This document shows, piece by piece, positions 1 to 8,141 of a stretch of 46,793 nucleotides of DNA. The stretch is from Streptomyces sp. sk2.1 (lineage in GTDB: Bacteria > Actinomycetota > Actinomycetes > Streptomycetales > Streptomycetaceae): positions 306,960 through 353,752 of the forward strand of contig NZ_RDBO01000077.1 of NCBI RefSeq assembly GCF_008120935.1, read 5' to 3'. Position 1 is the stretch's first letter. Each line of letters starts with the position of its first letter. Position numbers and translations under genes: made by a program. The notes below the pieces were generated by a model that saw only the letters and a list, made by a program, of their open reading frames with translations, was not told the DNA's origin and did not search any database.

Positions 1-154
1 TGCCGGTGGCCTCCGCCCGGCAGCCCGCCGCCGTGGTCACGGCGAGCACGGCGAGTGCCGCGGTCGCCCCCGCCCGGCCCCGCGGCCCGAACCGCCGCGC
101 CCTGTTCGGTATCCCTGTCCGTGCCGTGCTTCCGGTGGTGCTGCGGTGTCTCAT
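1..154 (-). CDS. Lipoprotein, 5' end only (partial)
   Basis: An open frame begins at an ATG at 154 on the minus strand and runs off the left edge (about 51 codons visible). The start follows a purine-rich AGGGGG five bases upstream. The N-terminus is arginine-rich (RARRFGPRGRAG), then hydrophobic (ATAALAVLAVTTAAG), then cysteine. The A-A-G-C segment looks like a lipobox, so this is probably a lipoprotein anchored outside the membrane. Function cannot be read because the mature part lies outside the window. It is divergent from the mutase gene, with about 150 bp of shared upstream DNA. A Tat-like reading is possible because of the arginines, but no clear twin-arginine motif is seen. Confidence 0.55.
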   Translation of the reverse strand, partial: MRHRSTTGSTARTGIPNRARRFGPRGRAGATAALAVLAVTTAAGCRAEATG

Positions 155-307
155 CTCGGCCCCCTGGATGTCCGGTAACTCATGAGACGGATTCCCGCTC
201 TGCCCGGTTGCCAAAGCCCGCGCATGATGGGGGAACGGTGCCGGAACCGTGGTCACCGGTCACCGGTAAGCGGCTGCGGCGAGCGGCCCCGGCGGGAGGC
301 ACGGAGG

Positions 308-1888
308 ATGACGCGCGAATCGGAGTCGGGACTGCCCGTCGAGCCGGTGTACGGGCCGGAGGCGCTGGCGGGGTGGGATGCCGGTGAGCGGCTGGGGGTG
401 CCGGGGGGCTATCCGTTCACGCGCGGTGTGTACGGGTCGATGTACACGGGGCGGGCGTGGACGATGCGGCAGTACGCGGGGTTCGGGACGGCGGTGGAGT
501 CCAACGCCCGCTACCGGCAGCTGATCGCGAACGGGACGACGGGGCTGTCGGTGGCGTTCGACCTGCCCACGCAGATGGGGTACGACTCCGACGCCCCGGT
601 CGCGTCGGGGGAGGTGGGCAGGGTGGGGGTGGCGGTCGACTCCATCGACGACATGCGGGTCCTGTTCGACTCCATCGCGCTGGACCGGGTGTCCACGTCG
701 ATGACGATCAACGCCCCGGCCGCGGTGCTGTTGCTGCTGTACCAGCTGGTGGGCGAGGAGCAGGGGGTGGCGGCGCGGGACCTGACGGGGACGGTGCAGA
801 ACGACGTGCTCAAGGAGTACGTCGCGCGCGGCACGTACATCTTCCCGCCGGGGCCGTCGCTGCGGCTGACGGCGGACGTCTTCGGGTACTGCCGTGACGA
901 GCTGCCGCGGTGGAACACGATCTCGGTCTCCGGGTACCACATGGCCGAGGCCGGGGCCACGCCGGTGCAGGAGGTCGCCTTCACCCTGGCCGACGGCATC
1001 GAGTACGTGCGCACGGCCCTGGCGGCGGGCATGGACGTGGACGACTTCGCGCCCCGGCTGTCGTTCTTCTTCGTCGCCCGCACCACGATCCTGGAGGAGG
1101 TCGCGAAGTTCCGGGCGGCCCGCCGGATCTGGGCGAGGGTGATGCGGGAGGAGTTCGGGGCGGAGGACCCCAAGTCGCTGATGCTGCGCTTCCACACGCA
1201 GACCGCCGGGGTCCAGCTCACCGCGCAGCAGCCCGAGGTCAACCTGGCCCGGGTCACCGTCCAGGCCCTGGCCGCGGTCCTGGGCGGCACCCAGTCCCTG
1301 CACACCAACTCCTACGACGAGGCCATCGCCCTGCCCACCGACAGGTCCGCCCGCCTGGCCCTGCGCACCCAGCAGGTCCTGGCCCACGAGACGGACGTGA
1401 CCGCGACCGTCGACCCGTTCGCCGGGTCGTACGCCGTGGAGCGGATGACCGACGACATCGAGACGGCCGTGCTGGAGCTGATGGGGCGGGTCGAGGCGAT
1501 GGGCGGGGCGGTGCGCGCGATCGAGCAGGGCTTCCAGAAGAGCGAGATCGAGCGCTCCGCCTACCGCGTCGCGCTGGAGACCGAGGAGGGCCGACGGGTC
1601 GTGGTCGGCGTCAACCGCTTCCGCCTCGACGAGGAGGAGCCCTACGAACCCCTGCGCGTCGACCCCGCCGTCGAGGCCGAACAGGCCGCCCGCCTGGCGA
1701 GGCTGCGCGCCGAGCGCGACGGGGACGCCGTGGCGGCCGCACTGGACCGGCTGCGCGATGCCGCCCGGGGCACCGACAACGTCCTGTACCCGATGAAGGA
1801 CGCCCTCAGGGCCCGGGCCACGGTGGGCGAGGTCTGCGACGCCCTGCGCGAGGTGTGGGGGAGGTACGAGCCGTCGGACGCGTTCTGA
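308..1888 (+). CDS. Methylmalonyl-CoA mutase family, large (catalytic) subunit
   Basis: This 526-residue protein is the TIM-barrel catalytic part of an adenosylcobalamin-dependent acyl-CoA mutase, which interconverts succinyl-CoA and methylmalonyl-CoA. Family blocks are clear: YPFTRGVYGSMYTGR, MRQYAGFGTAVESN, GLSVAFDLPTQMGYDSD, TYIFPPGPS, SGYHMAEAGA and GGTQSLHTNSYDEA. The Tyr of MYTG and the Arg of ARGTYIF align with the substrate-selecting Tyr89 and Arg207 of methylmalonyl-CoA mutase (numbering from memory), so methylmalonyl-CoA is favoured over isobutyryl-CoA. The protein ends without the C-terminal B12-binding domain (no DxHxxG), so a separate small subunit must supply it; none lies in the window. 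The ATG at 308 is chosen because GGAGG precedes it; the open frame extends further upstream without a better site. Confidence 0.9.
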   Translation: MTRESESGLPVEPVYGPEALAGWDAGERLGVPGGYPFTRGVYGSMYTGRAWTMRQYAGFGTAVESNARYRQLIANGTTGLSVAFDLPTQMGYDSDAPVASGEVGRVGVAVDSIDDMRVLFDSIALDRVSTSMTINAPAAVLLLLYQLVGEEQGVAARDLTGTVQNDVLKEYVARGTYIFPPGPSLRLTADVFGYCRDELPRWNTISVSGYHMAEAGATPVQEVAFTLADGIEYVRTALAAGMDVDDFAPRLSFFFVARTTILEEVAKFRAARRIWARVMREEFGAEDPKSLMLRFHTQTAGVQLTAQQPEVNLARVTVQALAAVLGGTQSLHTNSYDEAIALPTDRSARLALRTQQVLAHETDVTATVDPFAGSYAVERMTDDIETAVLELMGRVEAMGGAVRAIEQGFQKSEIERSAYRVALETEEGRRVVVGVNRFRLDEEEPYEPLRVDPAVEAEQAARLARLRAERDGDAVAAALDRLRDAARGTDNVLYPMKDALRARATVGEVCDALREVWGRYEPSDAF

Positions 1889-1979
1889 GCCGGCGGGGTA
1901 CCCGCGCGGGTGATCCCTCGCCGAATGCCCGCGGCCGTGGATGAGCTCGTGAACAGTGGTCCCCGGAAGGGGGGATGCC

Positions 1980-2591
1980 GTGGCCGTGACACAGCACGAG
2001 GAGCAGACGCACGAGCGGGAACGGCCGGGGCCGACGCCCGGCGGGGCAGCCGACCGGCTCGCGCGTTCACTGCCCGGGTATCGCGTGGAGATTCTCCGGG
2101 GAAGGCTCATCGCGACGCCGTGGGCGGACGTATCGCACGCCCTGACTCTGTCCTGGCTCGGCGAGGAGTTCGGTGCGCGGGCGCGTACCGTGGGACTGAG
2201 ACTCGTCCAGGGGGTTGGGCTGTGGCTGCCTTCCGGGCCGGAGGACTACGCGATTCCCGACCTGTCGGTCGTCGAAGCCGACATCAAGGACGCCCACGTC
2301 ATGAAGAACTGCTACGCCGCGCACGTCTTCCGCATGGTCGTGGAGGTGACCTCGACCAACTGGGCGGACGACCTCGGTCCCAAGGTCGAGGACTACGCCC
2401 AGGCGGGCATCCCGGTCTACGTGGTGGCCGACCGCAAGCACGACCGGGTGCTGCTCTGCACCGACCCCCGGGGCGGCGAGTACAAGAACAAGGTGCACCA
2501 CGGGCGCGGGACCTCGTTCACCGTGCCGGAAGTGGCCGGGGTCGAGATGAAGCTCTCCGTGGACCGTCTCCTCGACGGCGACGAGGACTGA
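1980..2591 (+). CDS. Uma2 family endonuclease-fold protein (DUF820)
   Basis: A 203-residue soluble protein of the Uma2/DUF820 family, which has a PD-(D/E)xK nuclease-like fold and no settled biological role. The expected blocks are visible: YRVEILRGRLIATP near the N-terminus, YAIPDLSVVEAD with the acidic residue, then MVVEVTSTN and KVEDYAQAGIPVYVVADR. The GTG at 1980 is preferred because GGAAGGGGGG lies just upstream. Streptomyces genomes carry many paralogues, and a second is in this window at 27768-28358. A terminator-like hairpin follows the stop directly, so the gene looks monocistronic. Confidence 0.8.
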   Translation: MAVTQHEEQTHERERPGPTPGGAADRLARSLPGYRVEILRGRLIATPWADVSHALTLSWLGEEFGARARTVGLRLVQGVGLWLPSGPEDYAIPDLSVVEADIKDAHVMKNCYAAHVFRMVVEVTSTNWADDLGPKVEDYAQAGIPVYVVADRKHDRVLLCTDPRGGEYKNKVHHGRGTSFTVPEVAGVEMKLSVDRLLDGDED

Positions 2592-2617
2592 CCCCGGGCC
2601 GCTTCCGCCCGGGGTTT
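2592..2617 (+). terminator. Terminator-like hairpin after Uma2 gene
   Basis: CCCCGGGC at 2592-2599 pairs with GCCCGGGG at 2607-2614 around a 7-base loop, followed by TTT. It starts directly after the stop codon at 2591. Confidence 0.6.
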
Positions 2618-2674
2618 CCCGAACCCTGGAACCCCCTGGACAGGGAGTCGTACTCGCGTGCGACACTCCGGTTC

Positions 2675-3340
2675 ATGCTGGGTGTCACCGATCTTCCGAC
2701 CTATCTCGCCGGCCTGGTGCTGATCGTCCTTCTGCCGGGACCGAACTCGCTGTACGTGCTGTCCGTCGCCGCCCGGCGCGGGGTGCGGACCGGGTACGTG
2801 GCGGCGGCCGGGGTGTGGACCGGGGACACCGTGCTGATGACGCTGTCCGCGCTCGGGGTCTCCTCGCTGCTGCGGACGAACCCGGTGCTGTTCACCGTCG
2901 TCAAGTTCGCCGGCGCGGGCTATCTGACCTGGATGGCCGTCGGCATGCTGCGGGCCGCGGTCGCCATGTGGCGCGAGCGGCACCGGAAGGCGGCCGAGCC
3001 GGCCGGGGAGGGCGACGGGGCCCCGGCACCGGCGACGATGGAGCGGCCGTACCGGCGGGCGCTGGTGGTCAGCCTCTTCAACCCGAAGGCGATCCTGTTC
3101 CTGGTGTCGTTCTTCGTCCAGTTCGTCGACCCCGACTACGCCTATCCCGCGCTGTCCTTCCTGGTACTGGGCGCCCTGCTGCAGATCGCCAGCGCCCTCT
3201 ACCTGTCGATGCTGATCTTCGGCGGCACCCGGCTGGCCACCGCGTTCCGCCGCCGCAAGCGGCTGTCGGCGGGGGCCACGTCGGCGGCCGGGCTGCTGTT
3301 CCTCGGGTTCGCCACGAAGCTCTCGCTCAGCAGCGTGTGA
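2675..3340 (+). CDS. LysE/RhtB family amino-acid exporter (LeuE-like)
   Basis: A 221-residue integral membrane protein with about six hydrophobic segments. The family signature LPGPNSLYVLSVAARRG lies in the first helix region. The second half contains FNPKAILFLVSFFVQFVDP, the block typical of LysE/RhtB exporters and close to leucine exporter LeuE. Such proteins expel amino acids across the plasma membrane. A charged, proline-rich loop (about residues 100-125, WRERHRKAAEPAGEG...) separates the halves. The ATG at 2675 gives the expected family length; no strong ribosome binding site precedes it, so a leaderless transcript is possible. The gene is convergent with the monooxygenase. The substrate is inferred from family only. 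Confidence 0.82.
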   Translation: MLGVTDLPTYLAGLVLIVLLPGPNSLYVLSVAARRGVRTGYVAAAGVWTGDTVLMTLSALGVSSLLRTNPVLFTVVKFAGAGYLTWMAVGMLRAAVAMWRERHRKAAEPAGEGDGAPAPATMERPYRRALVVSLFNPKAILFLVSFFVQFVDPDYAYPALSFLVLGALLQIASALYLSMLIFGGTRLATAFRRRKRLSAGATSAAGLLFLGFATKLSLSSV

Positions 3341-3372
3341 CGCTCCGGCTCGGCAACGTGTGACGCCACGGC

Positions 3373-4800
3373 TCAGGGGGCCGTGACCGGGGCGAGCCCG
3401 AACCGGGCCAGGTATCGCACCAGCTCCGAGGGGTCCTCGCCCGCCCAGCCGATGTAGCCGTCCGGGCGGACCAGGAACAGGCCCTCCCCGTACGCCTCGT
3501 GGACGCCGGTGCGGTGCGTCCGGAGCGGGCCGCCGTCGGGCAGGGGGAGCACGGGCGGTCCGGTGTCCGGGCCGACCGCCAGCAGGGTGAAGTGCGGGCC
3601 GCGGAAGACGTCGAAGAGGCGCCGCCCCCCGTCCGTCGGGCCGTCCGGGGCGCGGTCGCCGGAGTGCAGGACCCCGGCCCGGCCCACCGACAGCGGGCCG
3701 GTGCGGTAGCCGAGGCCGAGCTGCTGGACCGCCGCGCCGCGCTCCTGCTCGCCCCGGTGGATGCGGGTGGACAGGCCGAGCACGTCGGCGGCGACCGGGC
3801 GGCGCTCCTGCTCGTAACTGTCCAGCAGGGCGTCCGGCGCCCCGTGCCGCAGGACCTGGCCGAGCTTCCAGCCCAGGTTGTACGCGTCCTGCACGCCGGT
3901 GTTCAGCCCCTGGCCGCCCGCGGGGGAGTGCACGTGCGCGGCGTCGCCCGCCAGGAAGACCCGGCCCGCGCGGAACCGGTCGGCCAGTGCGGCGCGCGGC
4001 CGGAAGTCGGAGGCCCAGCGGACCTCGGTGACGTCCCGTGCCGCCAGGTGGGTACGGGCGGCGACCAGGGCGCGCACCCCCTCCGGCGACGTGTCGGGCT
4101 CGCCCTCCTCGAACCGGGCGACCAGCTGGAAGTCCGCCGTGCCGGGCAGCGGGCAGAGCGTGAGGAAGCCCTGCCCGTCGGGCATCACGTGCCAGTTGAG
4201 CCGGTCCAGCGCGTCCTCGGCCACCCGCACGTCGGCGACCAGCATCGGCGCCGGGTCCACGTCCTCGCCGGTCATCGCGATGCCCAGCGCGCGCCGCACC
4301 GTGCTGCGCCCGCCGTCCGCCGCGACCAGGTAGGCGGCCCGGACCGGGCCCGTGGTCAGGTGGGCGGTGACGCCGTCCGCGTCCTGGTCGAGGCCGGTCA
4401 GCGCGGTGGAGAAGGCGACGTCGCCGCCCAGTTCGCGCAGCCGGGCCAGCAGGATCTCCTGGGTGCGCCACTGCGGCATCAGCCACGGCTCCCCGTACGG
4501 CTCGGTCCCGGTCGGGGCCGCGCGGCGGAACATGTCGTGCTCCCGCAGCCGCTCCCCGTCCTTCCAGACCATCCCCACCGGGGCCGGGCCGCCGTGCTCG
4601 CGGACCGCGTCGCCGACGCCGAGGTCGTCCAGGACCTCCCGGGTGCGCGGCTGGATGCCCTTGCCGCGCGAGCCGGGGAAGAGGCCCGGCGCCCGCTCGG
4701 CGACCAGGACGCGCACACCGCGCCGGACCAGGTCGCAGGCGAGGGCAAGTCCGCACGGACCGGCGCCGACGACCACGACCTCGGGCCCGGGCGCCGTCAC
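3373..4800 (-). CDS. FAD-dependent aromatic hydroxylase (PheA/TfdB-type monooxygenase)
   Basis: A class A flavoprotein monooxygenase of about 475 residues that would hydroxylate an aromatic or polyketide-like substrate using NAD(P)H and O2. The N-terminal FAD fold has VVVVGAGPCGLALACDL; the middle has YLVAADGGRSTVRR, the DG motif; and RVFLAGDAAHVHSP followed by GGQGLNTGVQDAYNLGWKL is the second FAD-binding GD motif. The frame is open to an ATG at 4833, but that ATG has no ribosome binding site, whereas AAGGAA lies 9 bases before the GTG at 4800. The later start also puts the TTAACG palindrome outside the coding region. It is divergent from a TetR regulator that probably represses it. The substrate is unknown. 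Confidence 0.85.
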   Translation of the reverse strand: MTAPGPEVVVVGAGPCGLALACDLVRRGVRVLVAERAPGLFPGSRGKGIQPRTREVLDDLGVGDAVREHGGPAPVGMVWKDGERLREHDMFRRAAPTGTEPYGEPWLMPQWRTQEILLARLRELGGDVAFSTALTGLDQDADGVTAHLTTGPVRAAYLVAADGGRSTVRRALGIAMTGEDVDPAPMLVADVRVAEDALDRLNWHVMPDGQGFLTLCPLPGTADFQLVARFEEGEPDTSPEGVRALVAARTHLAARDVTEVRWASDFRPRAALADRFRAGRVFLAGDAAHVHSPAGGQGLNTGVQDAYNLGWKLGQVLRHGAPDALLDSYEQERRPVAADVLGLSTRIHRGEQERGAAVQQLGLGYRTGPLSVGRAGVLHSGDRAPDGPTDGGRRLFDVFRGPHFTLLAVGPDTGPPVLPLPDGGPLRTHRTGVHEAYGEGLFLVRPDGYIGWAGEDPSELVRYLARFGLAPVTAP

Positions 4801-4813
4801 GCCCACCGTTTCC

Positions 4814-4826
4814 TTAACGCCGTTAA
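4814..4826. promoter_or_regulatory. TetR operator candidate, site 1
   Basis: TTAACGCCGTTAA is a perfect palindrome around a central base. It lies between the divergent monooxygenase and TetR genes and is almost repeated 36 bp away. The pair is the obvious binding target for the adjacent TetR protein (inference). Confidence 0.7.
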
Positions 4827-4849
4827 GTTCCATGGTCGGGAGTGTGGGC

Positions 4850-4862
4850 TTAACGCTGTTAA
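4850..4862. promoter_or_regulatory. TetR operator candidate, site 2
   Basis: TTAACGCTGTTAA matches site 1 at 12 of 13 bases and ends 9 bp before the TetR start. Binding here would block TetR transcription and suggests autoregulation (inference). Confidence 0.7.
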
Positions 4863-4871
4863 ATTGTCAAG

Positions 4872-5516
4872 GTGGGTACGACGAAGATCGACCGGGCCCG
4901 GGTGGCCGACACCGGGCTGCGGCTGTTGAACGAGGTGGGCCTCGACGGCCTCACCCTGCGCGCCATCGCCAGGGAGCTGGACGTCAAGGCGCCCGCCCTC
5001 TACTGGCACTTCAAGGACAAGCAGGCGCTCCTCGACGAGATGGCCACCGTGATGTACCGCCGGATGCTCGACGAGGGGCTGCCGAGCCCGGTCCCGGAGC
5101 GCTGGCAGGACCAACTCGTCTCGTACAACAGCGCGTTGCGCGCCGCCCTGCTGCGCTACCGCGACGGGGCCAAGGTCTACAGCGGCGCCAGGTTCACCGG
5201 CACCGACCACGCCGACGGCCTGGAGGCCCATCTGCGGACCATGGTCGACGCCGGGTTCGAGCTGTGGCAGGCGGTGCGGGCGAGCACCACGGCCTACTCG
5301 TACACGATGGGCTTCGTCACCGAGGAGCAGGGCGTCCTGCCGATGCCGGACGAACGGCGGGACGGCTTCGACATCGGCGAACGGGCCGACCGCATGGCCG
5401 CGTACCCGCTCGCCGCGGCGGCCGGTGCCGAGATCTTCGCGAACTACGACGAACGCTTCGACGACGGGCTGCGGCTGATCGTCGCGGGCATCGAGGCGCG
5501 GTACGGGGTGTCCTGA
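4872..5516 (+). CDS. TetR/AcrR family transcriptional regulator
   Basis: A 214-residue regulator. Residues 8-55 form the TetR helix-turn-helix: VADTGLRLLNEVGLDGLTLRAIARELDVKAPALYWHFKDKQALL, with the classic LYWHFKDK recognition-helix end. The remainder is a helical ligand-binding domain resembling that of tetracycline repressors. It is divergent from a flavin monooxygenase, with two near-identical 13-bp palindromes between them, so it probably represses both genes until a substrate-like ligand binds. The GTG start lies only 9 bp after the second palindrome and no clear ribosome binding site is present, so translation may be leaderless. Confidence 0.88.
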   Translation: MGTTKIDRARVADTGLRLLNEVGLDGLTLRAIARELDVKAPALYWHFKDKQALLDEMATVMYRRMLDEGLPSPVPERWQDQLVSYNSALRAALLRYRDGAKVYSGARFTGTDHADGLEAHLRTMVDAGFELWQAVRASTTAYSYTMGFVTEEQGVLPMPDERRDGFDIGERADRMAAYPLAAAAGAEIFANYDERFDDGLRLIVAGIEARYGVS

Positions 5517-5620
5517 CGCCCGCGCCCGGCTGACGCCCGCGCACCGTCGATGCCCGCGCCCGGCTGACGCCCGCGCCTCGCCGGCCCGCGCCCGGCTGAC
5601 GCCCGCGCCTCGCCGGCCCG
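5517..5620. repeat. Imperfect direct repeats (GACGCCCGCGCC family)
   Basis: Directly after the TetR stop, variants of TGACGCCCGCGCC and GCCCGCGCCCGGC recur four to five times, some within a longer duplicated block. No coding frame is supported. Confidence 0.6.
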
Positions 5621-5630
5621 CGCGCCTCGT

Positions 5631-5701
5631 CGGCCCACGTGTGCCGGTCGGCCCGCGTGTACCGGCCGGCCCGCGTGTATCGGTCGGTCCGTGGGCCCGG
5701 T
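5631..5701. repeat. 18-bp tandem repeat, about 4 copies
   Basis: Copies start at 5631, 5649, 5667 and 5685, with consensus CGGCCCGCGTGTACCGGT; the last copy is 17 bp and degenerate. The remainder of the 313-bp gap before the glycosyltransferase (5702-5829) should hold its promoter; no other structure was recognised. Confidence 0.75.
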
Positions 5702-5829
5702 CGGCCCGGCCCCGACACCGCGTCACGCGAGCGTCGTCCAGAGTTCACCACCCGTCGCCCCGTCGGCCACCCCGTCCTCGGCACGCCTGATTACGTTGGG
5801 CGGCCACAAGACCGAAGGCGAGGGCCGGC

Positions 5830-6795
5830 GTGCCGAAACTGTCCGTTGTCGTACCGCTCCACAATGTCGCCCCGTATGCCGACACCACGCTGGGCAGCCT
5901 GGCCCGCAACGCGGCCGGGGACGTGGAGTTCCTGCTGGTGGACGACTGCTCCACGGACGAGACACCGGCCGTCATCGACCGCTGGGCCGCGAGACTCCCG
6001 CAGGCCCGGGTCATCCGCCACGAGGTGAACGTCGGCATCGCCACCGCCCGCAACAGCGGCATCGAGGCGGCGGACGGGGAGTACCTCACCTTCCTCGACG
6101 GCGACGACTGGTACGCCCCCGGGCACCTGGACCGGCTGCTGCGCGCCACCGAGGAACTGGGCGTCGACTTCGTCCGCCACGACCACGTCCAGGCGACCGG
6201 CACCGGCCGGGTGGTCCGCCGCGCCCCGGCCCGGATCCGGGACCGGGCGACCGACCCGCGGGAGGGCATCGCGTACCCGGGGATGGAGACGATGGTCGAC
6301 TACCCCTTCGTCTGGGCCGGCCTCTACCACCGGCGGCTCTTCGAGGACGGGGACATGCTCTTCGACCCGGCGCTGCGCACCGCCGAGGACCGGCTGTGGA
6401 CCTGGCGGCTGCACCTGCGGGCACGCTCCTGCGCGGTCCTGGGACTCCACGGGATCTTCTACCGGCGCGGGGTCACCACCTCGCTGACCCAGATCAAGGA
6501 CTCCCGCCAGCTGGACTTCTTCCCCGCCTACGACACCCTCCTGGCGGAGCTGGAGCAGGACCGGGACGCGGAACTCCTCCTGCCCAAGGCGGTCCGCACC
6601 TACTGCGCGCTGATCGCCTTCCACACCGAGAAGGCGGAGGAGTACGAGGCCGCCACGGCCCGCCGGCTGCGGCAGGAGTCGGCCGCCGCGCTGCACCGCA
6701 TGCCCCCGCACGTGCTGGACCACATCCTGACGACGATGGACACGAAGCGCAGCACCTTGCTCCGACGCCTGCGTGACAAGCAGAAGGCCGCCTGA
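5830..6795 (+). CDS. Family 2 glycosyltransferase (cell-wall glycopolymer cluster)
   Basis: A 321-residue inverting GT-A glycosyltransferase. The nucleotide-sugar fold opens with KLSVVVPLHNVAPYADTTLGS; VDDCSTD and the DGDD motif (residues 90-93, metal/nucleotide binding) follow, and the acidic pair in TAEDRLW is the likely catalytic region. There is no membrane segment. Start GTG at 5830 follows GAAGGCGAGGG. Three bases separate it from the next gene, a polysialyltransferase-like enzyme. The same pairing recurs in opposite orientation at 9322-11615, and the two GT2 proteins are clear paralogues (both have SLTQI, QLDF and LLPKAVRTYCALI). The likely role is adding a linking or side sugar of the polymer; the donor sugar is unknown. 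Confidence 0.87.
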   Translation: MPKLSVVVPLHNVAPYADTTLGSLARNAAGDVEFLLVDDCSTDETPAVIDRWAARLPQARVIRHEVNVGIATARNSGIEAADGEYLTFLDGDDWYAPGHLDRLLRATEELGVDFVRHDHVQATGTGRVVRRAPARIRDRATDPREGIAYPGMETMVDYPFVWAGLYHRRLFEDGDMLFDPALRTAEDRLWTWRLHLRARSCAVLGLHGIFYRRGVTTSLTQIKDSRQLDFFPAYDTLLAELEQDRDAELLLPKAVRTYCALIAFHTEKAEEYEAATARRLRQESAAALHRMPPHVLDHILTTMDTKRSTLLRRLRDKQKAA

Positions 6796-6797
6796 TC

Positions 6798-8141
6798 ATG
6801 CCCACCCGCACCCAGATCTTCCAGGTCTCGACCCTGTACGGGGCCGCCACACTCGCCGCCGCCCTCGACGCCGGCCAGTTCGGACCGCCGGCGGACAGCC
6901 GCCGCATCCTGCTGGTGTGCAACAACGCCCCGGTGCCGGAGACCGCCGCCGGACCGGACGCGCTGCTCGGCTACGACCGCATCGCCGCCCGTTTCGACTC
7001 CGTCATCAGCTGGAACGAGACGATCCGCCCCTACCACCCCGGCGCCTGGGGGCCGCGCGCCGACGACGTCGTGCTGTGGCAGCGCGCGCTGCGGCTCGCC
7101 TGGGGACTGGGCGAGGAACCCGTCGAACTGGCCCTGGAGTCCATCCAGGTCGACCCCGCCCGCGCACTCGCGGCGATCTTCTCCGAGAGCGCCCTGCACG
7201 TCTACGCGGACGGCCTCATGAGCTACGGCCCCACCCGCACCAGGCTGCCCCAGTCGATGGGCTGCCGCATCCGGCGGGTGCTCCACCTCGACCTGGTGCC
7301 CGGCCTGAAGCCCATGCTGCTGTCCGAGTTCGACGTGGAGACCGAACTCGTACCGGAGGACGCCTTCCGCAAGGTCCTGGGCGAGATCGCCGCGTCGGCC
7401 GACGGCGACCGGCAGCTCGCCGGGGCGGTCGCGCAGGCCCCCACCGCCGTGCTCCTGGGCCAGTACCTGGCCGCCCTCGACATCCTGACCGTCGAGGAGG
7501 AGGAGGCCCTGCACATCCGCATGCTGCACGGGGCCGCCCGGGCCGGTCACACCCGCGTCCTGTTCAAGCCCCACCCCACCGCCCCCGTCCGCTACTCCGA
7601 CGCCCTGGAGCGGGCCGCGGCCGAGGCCGGGGTCCGGCTCGTCACGCTGGACACGCCCCTGCTGGCGGAGACCCTCTTCGAGCGGTGCGCGCCCACGCTC
7701 GTCGTCGGCTGCTTCTCGACCGCCATGCTCACCGCCGCCGTGTACTACGGCATCCCGGTCGCCCGCGTCGGCACCGGCCTGGTCCTGGACCGCATCGCCC
7801 CGTACGAGAACAGCAACCGCGTTCCGCTGACGATCGTCGACCACTACGTGCCCGACCTGGAACGGCACGGCGGCGGAGAGGTGCCCGCCCTGCCCGGCAC
7901 CGCGCCCGCGACCCTGGGACCGCTGGTCCGCACGGTCGGCTACTGCATGCAGTCCGAACTCCACCCGGAGCTGCGCGACGAGGCGGAGAGCTGGCTGCGG
8001 GAGCGGCTGGACGACAGCACCCGGCGCTACTTCAAGCGCCAGCGGCTCGGCAAGCTCTCCCTGCCCGGCGGCAGCACCCCGGGCGCCGCGGCCCGGCTGC
8101 GCAGCACGGTACGGCGCACCCGCAGCACCCTGCGGGTGTGA
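6798..8141 (+). CDS. Polysialyltransferase-like glycosyltransferase (alpha-2,8-polyST family)
   Basis: A 447-residue protein of the bacterial polysialyltransferase type, which transfers a nonulosonic acid from its CMP form to a growing chain. Motifs known from bacterial sialyltransferases are visible: the D/E-D/E-G-like site in YADGLMSYGPTR (residues 136-139), the HP motif in LFKPHPTAP (257-260), and the Ser/Thr motif in VVGCFSTAM (305-309). No signal or membrane segment is present. The paralogue at 9322-10638 shares the STLYGAATLAAA opening and all three motifs. The gene overlaps the acyltransferase by GTGA, so GT2, polyST and acyltransferase form one operon. Whether the donor is CMP-Kdn or CMP-sialic acid cannot be read from sequence. 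Confidence 0.78.
   Translation: MPTRTQIFQVSTLYGAATLAAALDAGQFGPPADSRRILLVCNNAPVPETAAGPDALLGYDRIAARFDSVISWNETIRPYHPGAWGPRADDVVLWQRALRLAWGLGEEPVELALESIQVDPARALAAIFSESALHVYADGLMSYGPTRTRLPQSMGCRIRRVLHLDLVPGLKPMLLSEFDVETELVPEDAFRKVLGEIAASADGDRQLAGAVAQAPTAVLLGQYLAALDILTVEEEEALHIRMLHGAARAGHTRVLFKPHPTAPVRYSDALERAAAEAGVRLVTLDTPLLAETLFERCAPTLVVGCFSTAMLTAAVYYGIPVARVGTGLVLDRIAPYENSNRVPLTIVDHYVPDLERHGGGEVPALPGTAPATLGPLVRTVGYCMQSELHPELRDEAESWLRERLDDSTRRYFKRQRLGKLSLPGGSTPGAAARLRSTVRRTRSTLRV

Noticed and set aside
260..2110. Long minus-strand open frame of 616 codons opposite the mutase gene
   Set aside because: It is the antisense shadow of a clearly conserved gene. Its product is an Arg/Gly/His-rich sequence with no domain, typical of frames opposite high-GC genes.
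3499..4929. Plus-strand frame of 476 codons opposite the monooxygenase
   Set aside because: Shadow frame; the minus strand carries all three FAD motifs of a known family.
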